Positions 28,215 through 42,100 of a stretch of DNA of 64,000 nt are shown here, in pieces. A program made the translations under genes and the position numbers. This DNA is from Aptenodytes patagonicus (lineage: Eukaryota; Chordata; Aves; Sphenisciformes; Spheniscidae). The notes below the pieces were generated by a model. The model had not been told where the DNA came from and did not search any database. It saw only the letters and a list, made by a program, of their open reading frames with translations. The stretch covers positions 3,355,501-3,419,500 of the forward strand of contig NC_134962.1 in the NCBI RefSeq assembly GCF_965638725.1, written 5' to 3'. The stretch's first letter is position 1. Each line of letters opens with the position of its first letter.

Positions 28215-29783
28215 GGCGCCTTCGTTTCTCTGTCACAATAGAAGTAAATGTTCCTCAGGTAACGGGTCACACTGAAACAACTCCTGTAGGTACTAAGGTC
28301 TATCACAAGTCTCAAATATGAGGTGAACCTTGCTTTCTTGGATGCTTGTGTAGGGGTGAGTATGTGTGAGATCTTTCAAAATCAAAGACATCCTTCTGTA
28401 GAGGTCTTAGGGTGAGTAGGGAATAAGAGAACTAATAGGTGCCAGATATTAACCATTTGGACTAAAATATTCATGCAAGGTGCTTGTATAACCTCTAAAT
28501 AATGAGATACCAGAATTTGTGTAGATTACAGCAAATTGGCTGAGTATTGAAGAGTGCTGTCATCCAGGAACATGGAATAAGATGCAGCATATTTTGTCAT
28601 CTAGCTGTTGACAATGAGGATTAACATTAATGAGAGGATAAAGATCACTGGTCTTTCATATAGATTCCTCAAAAAACTAAATAAAATAGCTAGTAAGCTG
28701 AAACTGAAGAATTTACCCTGAATTTTCACATAGTGTTTTTTTTTTTTTTGTACACAAGTCCTCAGATAAAGGAGAAATTAAGTTATATCTTTTGGTTGGT
28801 TTTGGTTCATGTTAAAGGTTTTATTACTAAGCTGTCTTTCAAGATCCTTATTTAGAGTGAAGTCTTCCCGGTTAACTGAGGCAGGGAATTCTTAATGCAG
28901 TTAAAATGATAAGTTCTAGAAAAGACAAAATCTTTATGCGGTCTGTGGACCCATTGAATGTTTCATTACCTCTTCAGGGAAATGAGAGGAAAAAATAAAA
29001 GTGATGATACTGATCTGAATGTATATTTGCTGGTAATTTGTTGAATTGGCCTTTGTCTAAAAATACAAACACAAAAAGATGGGGAAATGTTGGTGTTCTT
29101 TAAAAGCTTTGCTCTGTCATCATCAGATTAAGATGTTATAGTGAGGCATCTTAAAAAGGGCTTAAAGAAGTCAGCATCAGCAGTTCCAGGTGTCTTCAAG
29201 CTGCCTGTCCTGCAATTAACATCTCTCAACCCTTTGTTACTGGCATCGATAATCTCTCTGCCTTCCTTTTTGCCTGAGACTTGTAAACTGTTGGGTTACA
29301 AAGGTGGCAGTAGGTAGCAGTATGCTTTTCTTGAGGTATTGTCTGAATGTGAGAGTGATATTTACAGAAAAGTGGAGTGAGGTTACAAGCTTTCCCTCTT
29401 TTTTTTTTTTTTGGTTGATTAATAAAGACATTGGAGGATGGATTTTTAATGTGTATTGCGTGTTTGTGAACAAGTGGTATTGCAGTAGCAGGATTTGGAA
29501 TTTGGGAGTATCTTTTCTCTCTCTTGTTAGATTGGCTGCTGATACTGCTCTGGAATTTCGTCAAGCCATGTATACTGAAAAACACAGGTTTGCAGTAGTT
29601 AGAGAATCCACAGGGATGCTGAATGTGGGTGGTGGCTTCTGTAGTCTTACAGAGTGGGCAGCCCTGTGTTTTCGGGTTTGTCACTGCTTGAGAGTAGTTG
29701 ACCAAATTGAAATTAAAAGCTTGTGACAGTTTTGTGATTTTTCTAGGGTAGGATACTTTTGCACTTTGATTGCTTCTGGAATT

Positions 29784-30730
29784 TATAGAATCATAGAAAC
29801 ATAGAATAGTTTGGGTTGGAAGGGACCTCTAAAGGTCATCTAGTCCAACCCCCCTGCCGTGGGCAGGGACATCTTCAACTAGATCAGGTTGCTCAGAGCC
29901 CCGTCCAACCTGACCTTGAACGTTTCTAGAGATGGGGCATCCACCACCTCTCTGGGCAACCTCTTCCAGTGTTTCACCACCCTCAGCATAAAAAATTTCT
30001 TCCTTCTATCTAGTCTGAATCTACCCCCCTTTAGTTTAAAGCCATTCCCCCTTGTCCTGTCGCAACAGGCCCTGCTAAGTTTGCCGCCATCTTTTTTATA
30101 AGCCCCCTTTAAGTACTGACAGGCTGCAAGAAGGTCTCCCCAAAGCCGCCTCTTCTCCAGGCTGAACAACCCCAACTCTCTCAGCCTTTCTTCACAGGAG
30201 AGGTGTTTCATCCCCCTGATCATTTTTGTGTCCCTCCTCTGGACCCGCTCCAACAGGTCCATGTCTTTCTTATGCTGAGGACCCCAGAGCTGGACGCAGT
30301 GCTCCAGGTGGGGTCTCAGCAGAGCAGAGTAGAGGGGCAGAATCCCCTCCCTCGACCTGCTGGCCACGCTGCTTTGGATGCAGCCCAGGATACGATTGGC
30401 CTTCTGGGCTGTGAGCGCACATTGCCGGCTCATGTCCTGCTTTTCATCCACCCGTACCCCCAAGCCCTTCTCAGCAAGGCTGCTCTCCACCCCTTCATCC
30501 CCCAGCCTGTATTGACACCGGGGGTTGCCCTGACCCAGGTGCAGGACCTTGCACTTGGCCTTGTTGAAACTCATGAGGTTCACAGGGGCCCACTTCTCGA
30601 GCTTGTCCGGGTCCCTCTGGATGGCATCCCGTCCCTCTGGCATGTCGACCGCACCACTCAGCTTGGTGTCATCTGCAAACTTGCTGAGGGTGCACTCGAT
30701 CCCACTGTCTATGTCATTGATGAAGATATT
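29784..30730 (-). mobile_element. CR1 non-LTR retrotransposon, 5'-truncated
   Basis: A CR1 copy lies on the minus strand in DIDO1 intron 1. Its 3' end carries the typical short repeat (TAGAATCATAGAAACATAGA on the plus strand at 29785-29804), followed by the conserved GGTTGGAAGGGACCTCTAAA block. The body encodes the C-terminal part of the CR1 reverse transcriptase protein. It is truncated at its 5' side at about 30730, within the catalytic region, as most CR1 copies are. No clear target-site duplication was seen, which is usual for CR1. The reading frame is unbroken over about 283 codons, which suggests a fairly recent insertion. Confidence 0.95.
29879..30729 (-). pseudogene. CR1 ORF2 fragment (reverse transcriptase C-terminus)
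   Basis: This is the open frame inside the CR1 copy. It begins at the truncation point with [11 protein letters not shown], reaches the polymerase catalytic motif F-A-D-D-T, and continues through the conserved C-terminal region to a TAG stop at 29881-29879. The N-terminal endonuclease and most of the polymerase are missing, so it cannot act on its own. No frameshift or internal stop was seen. Confidence 0.9.
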
Positions 30731-32929
30731 TAGGTCCAGGATGAATTCAAGTGCCTAACTTGTTTTGGGGAAACTGGAACATTTTACCTGCAAACTAATG
30801 TGGGAGGAAAAACCTGAATAAATGTTTTCTTGGCTGAATATTCTTTCTCAAGATACTATGCATCAGCTTTATGCTCCACTTCTAGATAAGTGACTTCTGT
30901 TTCACTGGAATGCTCACGTTATTACAGTTTGCAAGCTTAAAACAGAGTCTTGACTGAGGGGACAGTTAATGAAATCCTGCTTGCTGAGATCTGAGGAGTG
31001 CATGCTGCATGGATGATGGTGTGCACGTGTTGAATGAGATAGCAGCAAGATGCTATACCAGCTCAGCCTGTTTAAGGGGATCTTGTTCTCCATCCCTTTT
31101 CTTGCATGTCTTTACACTAGTTCTGATGTTCTTTTTTTTATCGTTTTGGATCACTCTTTGGTGGGTTCATTTTCTGCTGGATTCATAAGCGGAGTGTTTA
31201 CTGAGGAGACGGGTGACTATTTCTGTGGCAGAGGTACGTGGGTGGATGTGGCATAGACTGTGTAACTGAGCACGGGAGAAGGGAGCAGGACAGTAGCAGC
31301 CCAAGTGGTGTTAGGGTTCTACTTTGTTCTTCATAGTCCATAAATGTGGATTTAATAAGAACTGTGAATCCTTTGAGGACCTGCTGTGTATGTTATGTAA
31401 CCACTTAAATCAGCCTAGGGTTTGTACTGGCAAAGCTTGCTTCATCTGTGAAGGGGAAGAGATTTGTCCTTGAAGAAACTCTTGATTTGCGTTTCTAACT
31501 TTATTTATAGTTGGTCTTAAAAGCTTACACATTTTCACAGTGGAGATTGCTTATCACGGAAGTTGCTAACCTAAGCAAAACCAGAGGGCTTTTTGAATAA
31601 GCAACAGTATATATGTTTATTGTTAATATTATTTTGCTTTTCTGTCCCATCATTTAGAGATTCTTGCCTCAAATTTGTCAAAGGCACGTAGTATCCTTTT
31701 AAAGGAGATGTGGCAGAAAGGCAGGATGATGCTGATGGGAATTGTCTATTAGGGGAAGTACAACAATTTTCAGTTTCCAGCTAGAACAGTTTCAGAAATG
31801 TGATTAATGTACTGTATTAGGAGGAATAAGATCAAGTTGATCACAGGTGTTCAGTTCCTTTAAAACAAGATAACCAGTTTGCTGCTTCAGCTGACATTTG
31901 TCAGTATCTCAACTGCAATTGAATAGTTAACTTGAGAACAAACAGAACAAAATGAACAAAAAATCATACTGGATTGGGAAGAGAAACAGATATTTGAAGA
32001 CTTCCAAAGTTGCCTTATGTTGTAGTAAATATTTTTGCAAGCAGTTAGTAGAATGTTTGCTTACAAGTGCCAGCAGGCTTGCTAGGTTTAAAAGTGTAAT
32101 TGCAAGTTAAGGCTTTGTGCTTTAATGTTTTGATAATCTTTGATTTTTCAGCTTCTTTTAGGCATTTAACCTGTATTAAGATGCAGTTCTGCAAGAGCAG
32201 ATTAATCTAAAGTAATTTTGAAACTTACTCTATTTTTCATGAAAAATAATTTGGACCGAATGGGGAGAGGGAAAAATGGAGATACTAAATAATAATAAGA
32301 GGAAACCAAGCATTTTATAGCAAATGTAGGGGGTCTGCAATTTTAGTGTTTCAAGTGTACTGAATTTGTATACCTCTCAAATTGGAAATAATTTTAAAAT
32401 TGCAGTTCTGTTAGTAGGTAACAGAGGTAATAATACAGGTAATAATAATGAGATAACATCATCTAATGCAAAAAGAAGCATGATTCTTGCATAGAATCTC
32501 TTCGTTTTCAATTACTATTTGTGTTAAAAATGCTATTCACTTTAAATGAGAGCTGTAGACCGTGCACTGTGCAGCCTTGCCCACTGGGTGGGGTATGACT
32601 AACATTGTAAAATGTATCGCGTTCAAGGAGCCAGAATGTCTCCTAAGAAGAGAAGATGCCGATTCCGTTTTTGGAATGCTTTAATGATATTGGCTTTGTG
32701 GCTCTAACGTAATTGTAACGAGCGTGTGGCACACAGGGCCTTGAACGCACGGATACATAACTGTGCGCTGTGAAGACAATACTTTAGACAAGTCTTTCTT
32801 TAGTATGTTACTGGATAAATTATTCAAATAGGATGCACTTTTTGCATGTTCTAGAGGCATAGTTTGTTTTCATAGTTTAATATTAGAGTTGAACAAGAAG
32901 TGATTAGCTGACTTTCCCTCTTCCTTTAG

Positions 32930-33117
32930 GCATATCACTTAAAAATTGCATGATGTGTGATCAGTTGGAGATTCTGAACAGGGAGATTGAAAGGTTATTA
33001 CAGAACAACAGCGTGGAAGAAGGCACTTTAAACTCAGACTGTCTTCAGCCATCAGTGACTGACTCCGGGGATATAATCACTGATTCAGACAATGGAGCAA
33101 AATACATATTAGAGCAG
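32930..33117 (+). CDS. DIDO1: DIDO1 coding exon 1 (start codon)
   Basis: The acceptor TTCCTTTAG precedes 32930 and the donor GTATTC follows 33117. Tandem ATGs at 32950 and 32953 open 56 codons (M-M-C-D-Q-L-E-I-L-N...). The second ATG has the better context, with A at -3. The segment D-Q-L-E-I-L-N-R-E-I-E-R-L-L-Q can form a short amphipathic helix. The exon ends in phase 0, matching the next exon. The frame is also open to the exon's 5' border, so an even earlier start cannot be excluded. Confidence 0.7.
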
Positions 33118-36100
33118 GTATTCAATGCCATGAGATATAGCACTAGGGACTTTAAAATTAGTTTATTCTATTGTCCTTTTTTTTTGTTGTTGTTTAAATT
33201 TTTTCTCCTATTTTTGGAGTGGGAATAGTTGGCCGAGGGAAAGAATGTAGATAATGTATATAATCCCCTATGGAGAAGGTACAGGGGAAGGAAATATTGA
33301 TGTGGATCTAGCTATATACTCATGGGTTTTTTCCTAATTCTGCTTTGCTGCAGTCATGCAAATTTTGAGATTTATTGTTCATGAAATAATAAAGCGATCT
33401 ACTGATGAAAATCAGATTTGGGGAGGGGTTTGTCTTTTCCCCTCTCCTTATTTTTGGGATGGTGACATGGCATTGGAGAACACCTAGAGATGATCATGGC
33501 TTAGGAAGTAAAAAGTGCTTCTAAACAGCAAAGATGCTAAGAGTTGGGGGCTTGAAAGATTTGGAAAAAAATGACATATTCTTAAAAATAAAATTCAGAC
33601 TATGTATTGGCATGTCTATGAAGGATTATCTAATCTGTTCTTAAATTTGTGTGTCTCCCCACCTGGAGTGTTAACAATCAGTTTTTACTCCTTTGAAAGA
33701 ATTACGAATGTTTTAGGTATTTCCTACACCTACTACGGCAGTTCCCCTGCATCTTTAATTGCAGAATGCTGACACACATAGTCTGTGTCCAGTATTGTTC
33801 TTTTGTCTTCACTAATTTATTTTACAGGCCAGTTCAAAAGTGACTTTTCTGTCTTGTCCATCTGGTTCTCCTTTTCCTCCCAAATTCTTTTCCAGTGTTC
33901 TTCTACTTTGGTAGACTACTTTGGGTTAAATGCAGGCATTTTCTACTGATTTTCAAGCTCAGGTGAGCTGGGAAGCAAGCAGTCAGTGTTGATGTTCGAT
34001 TGCCATTCTGTATGTGAATTCGGACCCCTGGACTAAACAGTTATTCAGCTGATATAAATTAATGCCTTGTGATTTTTTTTAAATATTTTTCAAGGGTTAA
34101 TTTTTGGGAAAATGTGGTGTTATTGATGTAATCTGCTGTCCTTGGGGGAAAAAAGCTTCTGAAATTTTCTGTATTGCAAACCTTATTAGTGAAAGAGACA
34201 GTGATAAGGAATATTCCTTAATTCTGAAGCTCAACTATAAATTTTTACTATCCCACCTTGCAAAACCACTGAGTAGCCACTTGGATTTAAATCCTCAAAG
34301 CTGCAGATGTCTTCTGTGGTGGAATTTAGTACAAACTGGTAAATCTTCCCTACTGTAACCTTGGGCATGCTGATGGAGTTTAAAAGCATTTCTGCATTTT
34401 CATTGCACAATATATGCTTATTAAATTTCACTTGCAGGATGCTTTTAAATACTGTAAATGGAATAGACTTGTTGATTACAGTTTGTTACTGTTCTTGGAA
34501 GTCTTACTGGGATCTAAATGAATTGATGAGAGTTGGTACAATCATTTTATATTTATTTCAAAGGTCTCAACTGTTGGTAAGTGGTGGAGGTGGTATTGCT
34601 TTACTTTGACTTTTCATTCTGGTTTTCAGTGTCTTTCTGAAAGTAGAAAACTGTCAAAAAGGCAAAATAACAGAAGTTGCTTTATAATGTATTAGAGGCA
34701 AAACAATTCCAAATTTATGTATACAACAGTAAGATAAGTTCATAAATACATTGGTGCCTTATTTTGTCTCTTCTTTGTTTTTTCCAGGAACCAGCAGGAA
34801 AAGGAGGACTGATAGTACTTGGTCCTGCTGACAGCTCAGAGACTCAGTCTGGCACTTCTGAATCAGGAAATTCAGCATGTGCTGGCAGGATAATGCTGAA
34901 TGACTCTGATCCTTTGCTGCCCTCCTCTGGCTCTCCTTTTCATTCAGCTCTGAAGGGAGAAACCGTTCGAACCTCTAATGCTGTGTCAGGTAAAGCATAT
35001 AGAGGACCTTGAAGACACTTCTTATTTGTTTACATTTTATCTGGAATTTAAATCTCAGAATTTGGATTACCTCTGCTTGTAGCTTTTAACATTTCTTCAT
35101 CTTCCAAGGTAAACAAAGATGTAAACTTTAACTGTTTTGACTTGTTCCCTTACTTCCATTGCAGCCTTTTTCTGGTGTGAATATAGTTTTAGTGTTGTTT
35201 TTTAAAAAAAAAAAAAAAAATTATCATTAGTGATTTTTTTTACGGGGGAGCTTAATGGAATTTCATATTGGATTGAAGCAGTTTCAGCTTTTTACCTGTG
35301 TACTACAGGCTTAAAATTCACTTTTTATTCTGGCTGTAATGTTGAAAGTAATCAGTTACTATTTAAATTGATGTTCTGGAGTTGTCTGCTTTTACAGCAA
35401 CATTTCTAGAATCTCACTGAAATTGCTCTTAAGTTACAAGTTAAGTGTTAATTTTGTTAACATATCTGCATGGATGTTTATGTTTCTATAGCATTGACAA
35501 GTTACGTTTCTGTTGTAGCATTGTTAAATATAATTCTAGTGAGAGGAGGAGTTGCACTATAGAGAGATCGTGTTTGATAAGGCAGAACAGTAATACAACT
35601 GATGCAGTATATGAAATAAGGAGGCATGCGTCACCGGTGTACACTGCAAGATTGAGAAAAGCTTACTAAAGGGTGCCTCTGATAACCTGTAGCTGTAATA
35701 TGTACAGCTGTTAGAAATATCTTTGATTCTTTCAGCAAGTTCTGTTATTTAGGAATTGTGTTAATGTTCCCTTTTGGCTTACCTGTGCAGTTCTTGAGCC
35801 AGGAATACGCATATAACTACTCCAGAAACATTCTTGGGGGAGAGTTGGGGGGTGTTTCTTGTTGTTGTTGTTTTTAAAGTACTGTTTCTGTTTACCCAAT
35901 TCATTGAGGTATACTTACTACTGCTTATTATAGTTTCACATGAGCAATGTAATTGCAATGACTGCAAAACAGTTTCTGCATTCATTTAGGAGAGCACTTA
36001 CATGGCATGCAACTCATTTAAAACACTGCACCATGATGTAATACTAACTCTAATACTTGTTCAAACCAGGTTATGCCTGAATTAATCAAAATGCAGTCTC

Positions 36101-39100
36101 AGATCTTATCTTCATTTCTGTCATCTGCTTCTGTCTTCTCAAATCTAGTATGCTGGTAAAGACTTGAGAAAAAAGGGATCCTGGTTGTCAGGACATTATT
36201 TTTTTTTTTCCCTATGGCTCCATCTGTGGTAGTTGGAGGTTCTTTGCTGAATCTTTTTTTTTTTTTTTTTTGTCATTCTGGTAGATCATATAGGCTGAAA
36301 ACCTCTTTGTAAATAACCATGTCAAGGAGCAGCCTTTCTCAAGTTTCATTCAACGCAGATTCCTCCCCCCCCCAAGAGATGTTGAAGATTTTTATTTTGT
36401 GCTTTTCTGCATTATTTCTTCTATCCAATAAAACTCGTTAGAGAAATAATGAAGGAAAAGTGTGTTGCTTTATCCTGAATACCCATCAGTGTTTCTGAAA
36501 CGACTTAAAAATAGGAGCTAAACTGTTTAATAGACAAGATAAAGACCAAGTTTATTTTAACAAGGAGGACTAGGGTATTTCTCTGGTTTTGCATTTTATT
36601 TAAAATCCAAAACCTCATTATTCTTTGACTAACCGTGTATTATCTGAACAGCAGTAGCTTTGAATTTCTTTAAACTGGCTGTTGTTTCTACCTTGTTTCT
36701 TATCCTGCTACAGGTAATCAGTAGTCCTTTCTACCAGAAAATGTTAGTGATATCAAATACCATCCTCACCTTTAAAACAGTAACTATGTCTGTACTGTCT
36801 GTTTGGATGACTCCTTATTCTGCTCCATGGTCTTTCACACTGGTGCATGCGTGGTTCCTGTGTCCACATAAGGAGTGGAACTGCTATAGGTTTTTCCCCA
36901 GACAAAACCCCAGGGAATAGGTTTGTACCGTGAAAGGATTTTTTTGAGAAATATCAGAAATCCTAAGGCTATTTAATAAAGTATGTCAGTACAGTGTCCA
37001 AACCCATATATTTAACTTACTACTTTGTCTTTGAAGGAATTCAGTCAACTTCTTGTTGATATTCAGTGACTATTAGTGGCTTGAAATTCAAGTTAAGTAT
37101 TTGTTACAATAACATAATGAGATTACATCGGAATACTTAATAAACTTAGGCTATGAATATTTTTGAATCTGAGTTTTGAACCTTATGTTTCTCTCCAGCA
37201 TTTCAGGGTGGGGACAGTGGTGTCCGTGCTATGGAACAAGCTGTAAGTTCACAGCCAGTGCCATTAGAATCTGAATCTAATACTGACAACATGGAAAATA
37301 GTTCTCCTGGTAAGATTTCTTTCTTTTAAATTGAGCAGAAAATATACTTATTTGTCCATTGTGTATATGTGTGTGTGCATATATGTGTATATACATATAT
37401 TTTTAAATAACAAGAGTTTGTAACAGCTGGATTATGTTGGCACAGTGTTCAATGATGTACTTAATTGGTACTGCTGTTGTATTACATTCGCAAGAAAGCA
37501 TCTGTTTTCAGGGTCATAAAATGAGGTGGAGATATATTATCACAAAGAAAATAATACTATATTGAAAAAAACTTTTAAGAAAAAATATCTTCCTTCACCA
37601 CCAGTTTAATAACTATTCCTTTGTTTTTAGCATCAGTTTTGGATGAGAAAGGTGAGCAAAGCAATGAGGAGGAGCAAAAAACTATCAAGCCTACAAGTAA
37701 AGAGTTCAGGAAAACCTGGGGGTTTCGAAGGACTACAATTGCTAAGCGAGAAGGTGCAGGAGATCCTGATGTAGACTCTAGTGAACAACAGCCGCAACAG
37801 CAGCAACAAAGCTTAAACCTCAGGCGTAGTGGACGGCAACCAAAGCGAACGGAAAGAGTGGAAGAATTTCTTACAACAGTAAGACGCAGAGGAAGGAGGA
37901 GTGTTCCTACTGCTCTGGAAGATTCAAGTGAACCAGCATCCTGTCCAGCTACAGATGCTGAAACTGCTTCGGAGGATAGTGTTGAGAGCACTCCAGATAT
38001 AAAACCTGCAACTCGGAGGATTGGCACTCGGAGTAGTAAGGATCAGAAAGGCTCTAAAAGCAGACGCACAAAAGAGGAAGAAGAAGAAGAGGAGGAGGAG
38101 GAGGAAGAGGAAGATGATACTTCTGATAGTGATAGTGATGGGTTAACTCTAAAGGAACTGCAGAATCGACTAAGAAAGAAACGCATTGAACAGAAACCTG
38201 TGCAGCTGACGTTGAAGGATATACAGAACCGCCTGAGGAAAAGAAATTCAGAACAAGATCCTACAGAAACGGGTGATGTCCAGTCTGAAAAACAAGTTGA
38301 GTCTGAGTTGCCTGTCAAACAAGAGCCTGAGACTGCAGACAGCACTGAGATTGCAAGTCAAGTGGTTGTGTCCGAGGAAGACACTGAAGATCTTCAGGTT
38401 CAGAAGGAGGTAAAGCCTGCCCTTGGTGCAAAAGGGAGCACAGATGAAGAACCTGAAGAACTGCCCAAAAGCAAACCTGAATCTGAGATTTATGACCCAA
38501 ATGCACTGTATTGTATTTGTCGTCAGCCTCATAACAACAGGTAGGCAAAGGTTTCAACTAAAAATGTGGTGCAAGTAGTTGGAATTTTTCTGTGATGAAT
38601 AATTAAACCAAATGCTAATGTTTACTTTTTGAGTATATGTAAATGAACTGTTGGGTTTGTGTGAAGTTTGGGGGGGAGTTTATAACAAATATTTAAAAGG
38701 GGGGATAAACAAATGAATACAGAAATGAACAGTGAGGCAGAACAGTATACTGGTACTTTAGCGGGGTACTTAAGATCTGCTGCTTGAAATATCTGTTGAG
38801 CATTAATTGTCTTTTCATTTCACAATGTTTTACTGTTTCTTGGGGTTTTTTTTTCAGGTTTATGATTTGTTGTGATAGATGTGAGGAATGGTTTCATGGT
38901 GACTGCGTGGGTATTTCTGAGGCTCGAGGGCGATTGTTGGAAAGGAATGGTGAGGACTATATCTGTCCGAACTGCACCATTCTACAGGGACAGGATGAGC
39001 CTGTTTCAGAAATAGACCAGCAGGAAGCTAAAGCGGGGCAAGTAAATGTGGATGGCACAGAATTCACAAGCATAGGAACAATTGAACAAAAATCTGTTGA

Positions 39101-42100
39101 GGACCAAGGAATCAAGGGTAGGATTGAAAAAGCTGCAAATCCAAGTGGGAAGAAAAAACTAAAGATATTTCAGCCTGTAAGTATTTTAATTGTTTCTTAT
39201 TTTTCGTGTTTCACTTGAGTACATTGAGATAATGGCTTGCTTGTACAGCTGTAAATCTGACTTGGTTTTTAAAGCTAAGTATGAAGCTGAACAACCCACT
39301 AAATATTACCATTTAGCAGAAGTTTATCCATAGTTCTGTCAGTACAGGAACTGAAAAAAAAAAACTAAGAAAGTGTTATTTGGAAGTGGGGAATTTAAAA
39401 GTTCTAGGTAGGTGTAAGGAAATGCCACACTACATGCTTTGTGCTATTCTGCCCTTTATAAATATTGTTCTGGAAGTCAAACAATAAGGTGTTCTTTTAA
39501 TAAAAATATTAGAATTCTGGACTGGTTTATACTAGCTTTGAAATAATCTCAATTTTGGACATTTTCAATGACAGTGGAACATTTTACTTAACATTGACAA
39601 GTGTCTGTTGGAGTTAATTCCAGCTGTACTTCCTCCGGACTCCCAATTAGTCTTTGAAGTTCTGATCTTTGTCCTGATGCTGCTTCGAGTTATTAGTACA
39701 TAGAGAATTGTTTTATACTGCCTTTTTAACATAAAAATGTGTATTTTGAATTATTGCAAATTCTGGCATAAAATATAAAAGCAGCTTAAATTTTGTAATA
39801 GCAAGTTCCATGCCCAATTCAAAATACAGGCAAAGAAGGTTCTTCAGCTCAATGTACACAAATTTAAAAACTTCATGCTACAGTGGTTGTCTTCGTACTG
39901 CCTAAGCTACTGTAGTAATGCCAACATCCTGAACATTCTCCTTTTCCTCTCACTGTGCCTTGAAGAGCATGTTTAGTGTATTTGCTGTTAGAATGCTACA
40001 GCTATTCATATTTTTTTCTGTATGAATTTGTTCTTTGATGCCTAATCTTTAAACTTCGAAATCATCCCTAGAATAAGTATTACAAGTTTGAGTATAAGCG
40101 TCTCTCTGGAGGAATCTTTCTGTTGTAGTACGTTTTCTACAAAACGTTTATGGAACACCCCCCAACTTCTAGTCAATTTAAATAGCAGAGCTATCCATGT
40201 CAGCATAGTGAACTTAATGTATAGATCAGAACAGTTTGAGCTTAATATATAAATATTTACTATTTTAAGATAAATGTGTAGAAAACAGTGTTTTTCTCAA
40301 AAATGTTTTCAAATACAGTTTCAAATACATTTGTATCTTTTTGTACACAAAAACGTTTTTGAGAGTCCAGTTCTGTTGATGTTGGTCTGCATTTCACCGA
40401 CAGTGTTAGTATTAATTTTAAGTTCTGCTTCTGAGTATCACCAATTACTCCTTGATACTGGCATGCTAACAAATTACTTCAATGTGTTAAGCATCTCTCC
40501 TTTAGTGAAAAAAAACCCCCATAATTATCATTAACTCACTGCCTCTTAGGGAAGAACTGCTAATATTTTAAGTATTCTTTGGCATTTGGAAAAGGAATGG
40601 AACTGCTCTATTTGTGTTTGCCAGGTGGTACCACGTTTTGAGGGAACTGAACGGTCAAGTCTGTGTTACAGCCCATGCTGTCCCTCATACCTCAGTTAAG
40701 ATCCCTCTATGGCTTGTGTAAACAAGCACCACTCTCTCGCTGGAGAATTCCCTGCCCATTCTAGGCAAAAAGATCATTGCTATTTCACATATGTTGGTGT
40801 GCTGAAATCACTCTGTGGTACGGTGACTGAACAGGCTCGTTATTCATTTTATCTGCTCTCTTACACCAGTATTCTAAGCACTTTGAGAAAGACTTCTTTT
40901 TGTTGCTGTCCATAAGCACCTATAGCTGTAGAGTTTTGGTTTGTGATTAAAACTCCTCGAAATTTTATAAGCACAGACGTCAACACTGAAAGTTTTGTCA
41001 TCATCTGAGTAAATGCCCTTACTTAGAAATGACAGCTCAGTTAATCTGAAGTTTGAGGTACTTCTTAGGGAACATGAGTTGATACTTCTTTCTCGTACTT
41101 CATAGTTAAGTGTGTACATGATGGAAAAGTATTCTAAAGCATAAACTTGTTTTTTATGGGAAAATTCCCAAACCCGGGTTTTATCAGGCTGCAGCAGAGA
41201 ATGCTGTCTTACTGACTCTTGGGGAAAAATAAGCCACGCTATGCAAATAATAGATATTTTATTTTTTTTTTTACTGGAAATATTCCTGAAAAACTTAACT
41301 TTTGGTAATTACAAACTGCAGTTTATTGATAGGGGAGAGGCTGTCTAGAGCTACAGTAGTTCCAAGTGTTAGGTCAGTTGTATAACATTTCTAGGAGTAA
41401 TCTAGAAGAGTGAGACTAAAGGCGTAATACCTAGAGGTGATATGTTGGAGCCTAAAGAGCTTTCAGATATTTCTAGACTTTGACCTAATGTACTCTGTTT
41501 TCAAGGAATGTGCTATTTTCTAAATCTTAAGATTTGAAGAGGAAATGAGGAAGTGCTGTAGTATATAGCACTTTGATAGAAATGAAGAGTAACTGTGAAG
41601 CAGAGGAAAATAAAGATTGCATATGCAAACTTCTCAATGTGTAAGAAGTATTAGGCTACAGCAAAATTGTCTAAGAAAACGGTTGTGTTTATGTAAGTTG
41701 GAGACTTGTAAAATTAAAATTGGTAAACCTCTAGAGCAAGAACTACCTGTACACCTGAATAGCTGAGTGCTTCCTTTTGCTTGTGTGCATGGTTGAGGGC
41801 AGCTGCTGATGGTGATATATAAGTAAAACGTGTTTTAGAAACCTTGCTCTTGAGAAACCAGTTCTGCATTATTAAGGAGATTTCTCACGTGATGTAGAGG
41901 ATCAGAAAAAAGCATCTGCGTGTTTATAGGATCTGAAAATTTAGGAAACAAGCCTCCCTTAGTTCGCTGCTAGGAGACCAACCACTTGAAAATAGAACAT
42001 GTTCTGAAAATACTGTGTTACAAGAGTGAAATCCTTACATTTGTATGGGTTGTTTCTGTTACATCATGGATGAAGGTTGTTTTCACGCTGGCAATTGTGC

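Larger units (their letters stand above)
19084..32929 (+). other. DIDO1: DIDO1 intron 1
   Basis: This 13.8-kb intron separates the presumed noncoding first exon from the first coding exon. Past the CpG island it is AT-rich and contains a 21-C run, a 29-bp tandem repeat, a T14A13 tract and one CR1 insertion, all listed separately. Further 5' UTR exons may exist but none could be identified by sequence alone. Confidence 0.55.
33118..37630 (+). other. DIDO1: DIDO1 introns between coding exons 1 and 4
   Basis: Three introns (33118-34787, 34990-37198, 37310-37630) lie among the N-terminal extension exons. They are AT-rich, with poly-A/T tracts near 35200 and 36250 and a TG/TA microsatellite near 37360-37400. 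No other gene was seen. Confidence 0.6.

Noticed and set aside
30203-30733. Plus-strand frame of 176 codons
   Set aside because: It is the antisense shadow of the CR1 reverse transcriptase frame.
37575-38532. Minus-strand frames, one with a long Ser run
   Set aside because: Antisense shadows of DIDO1 coding exon 4; the Ser run is the complement of the Glu repeat.
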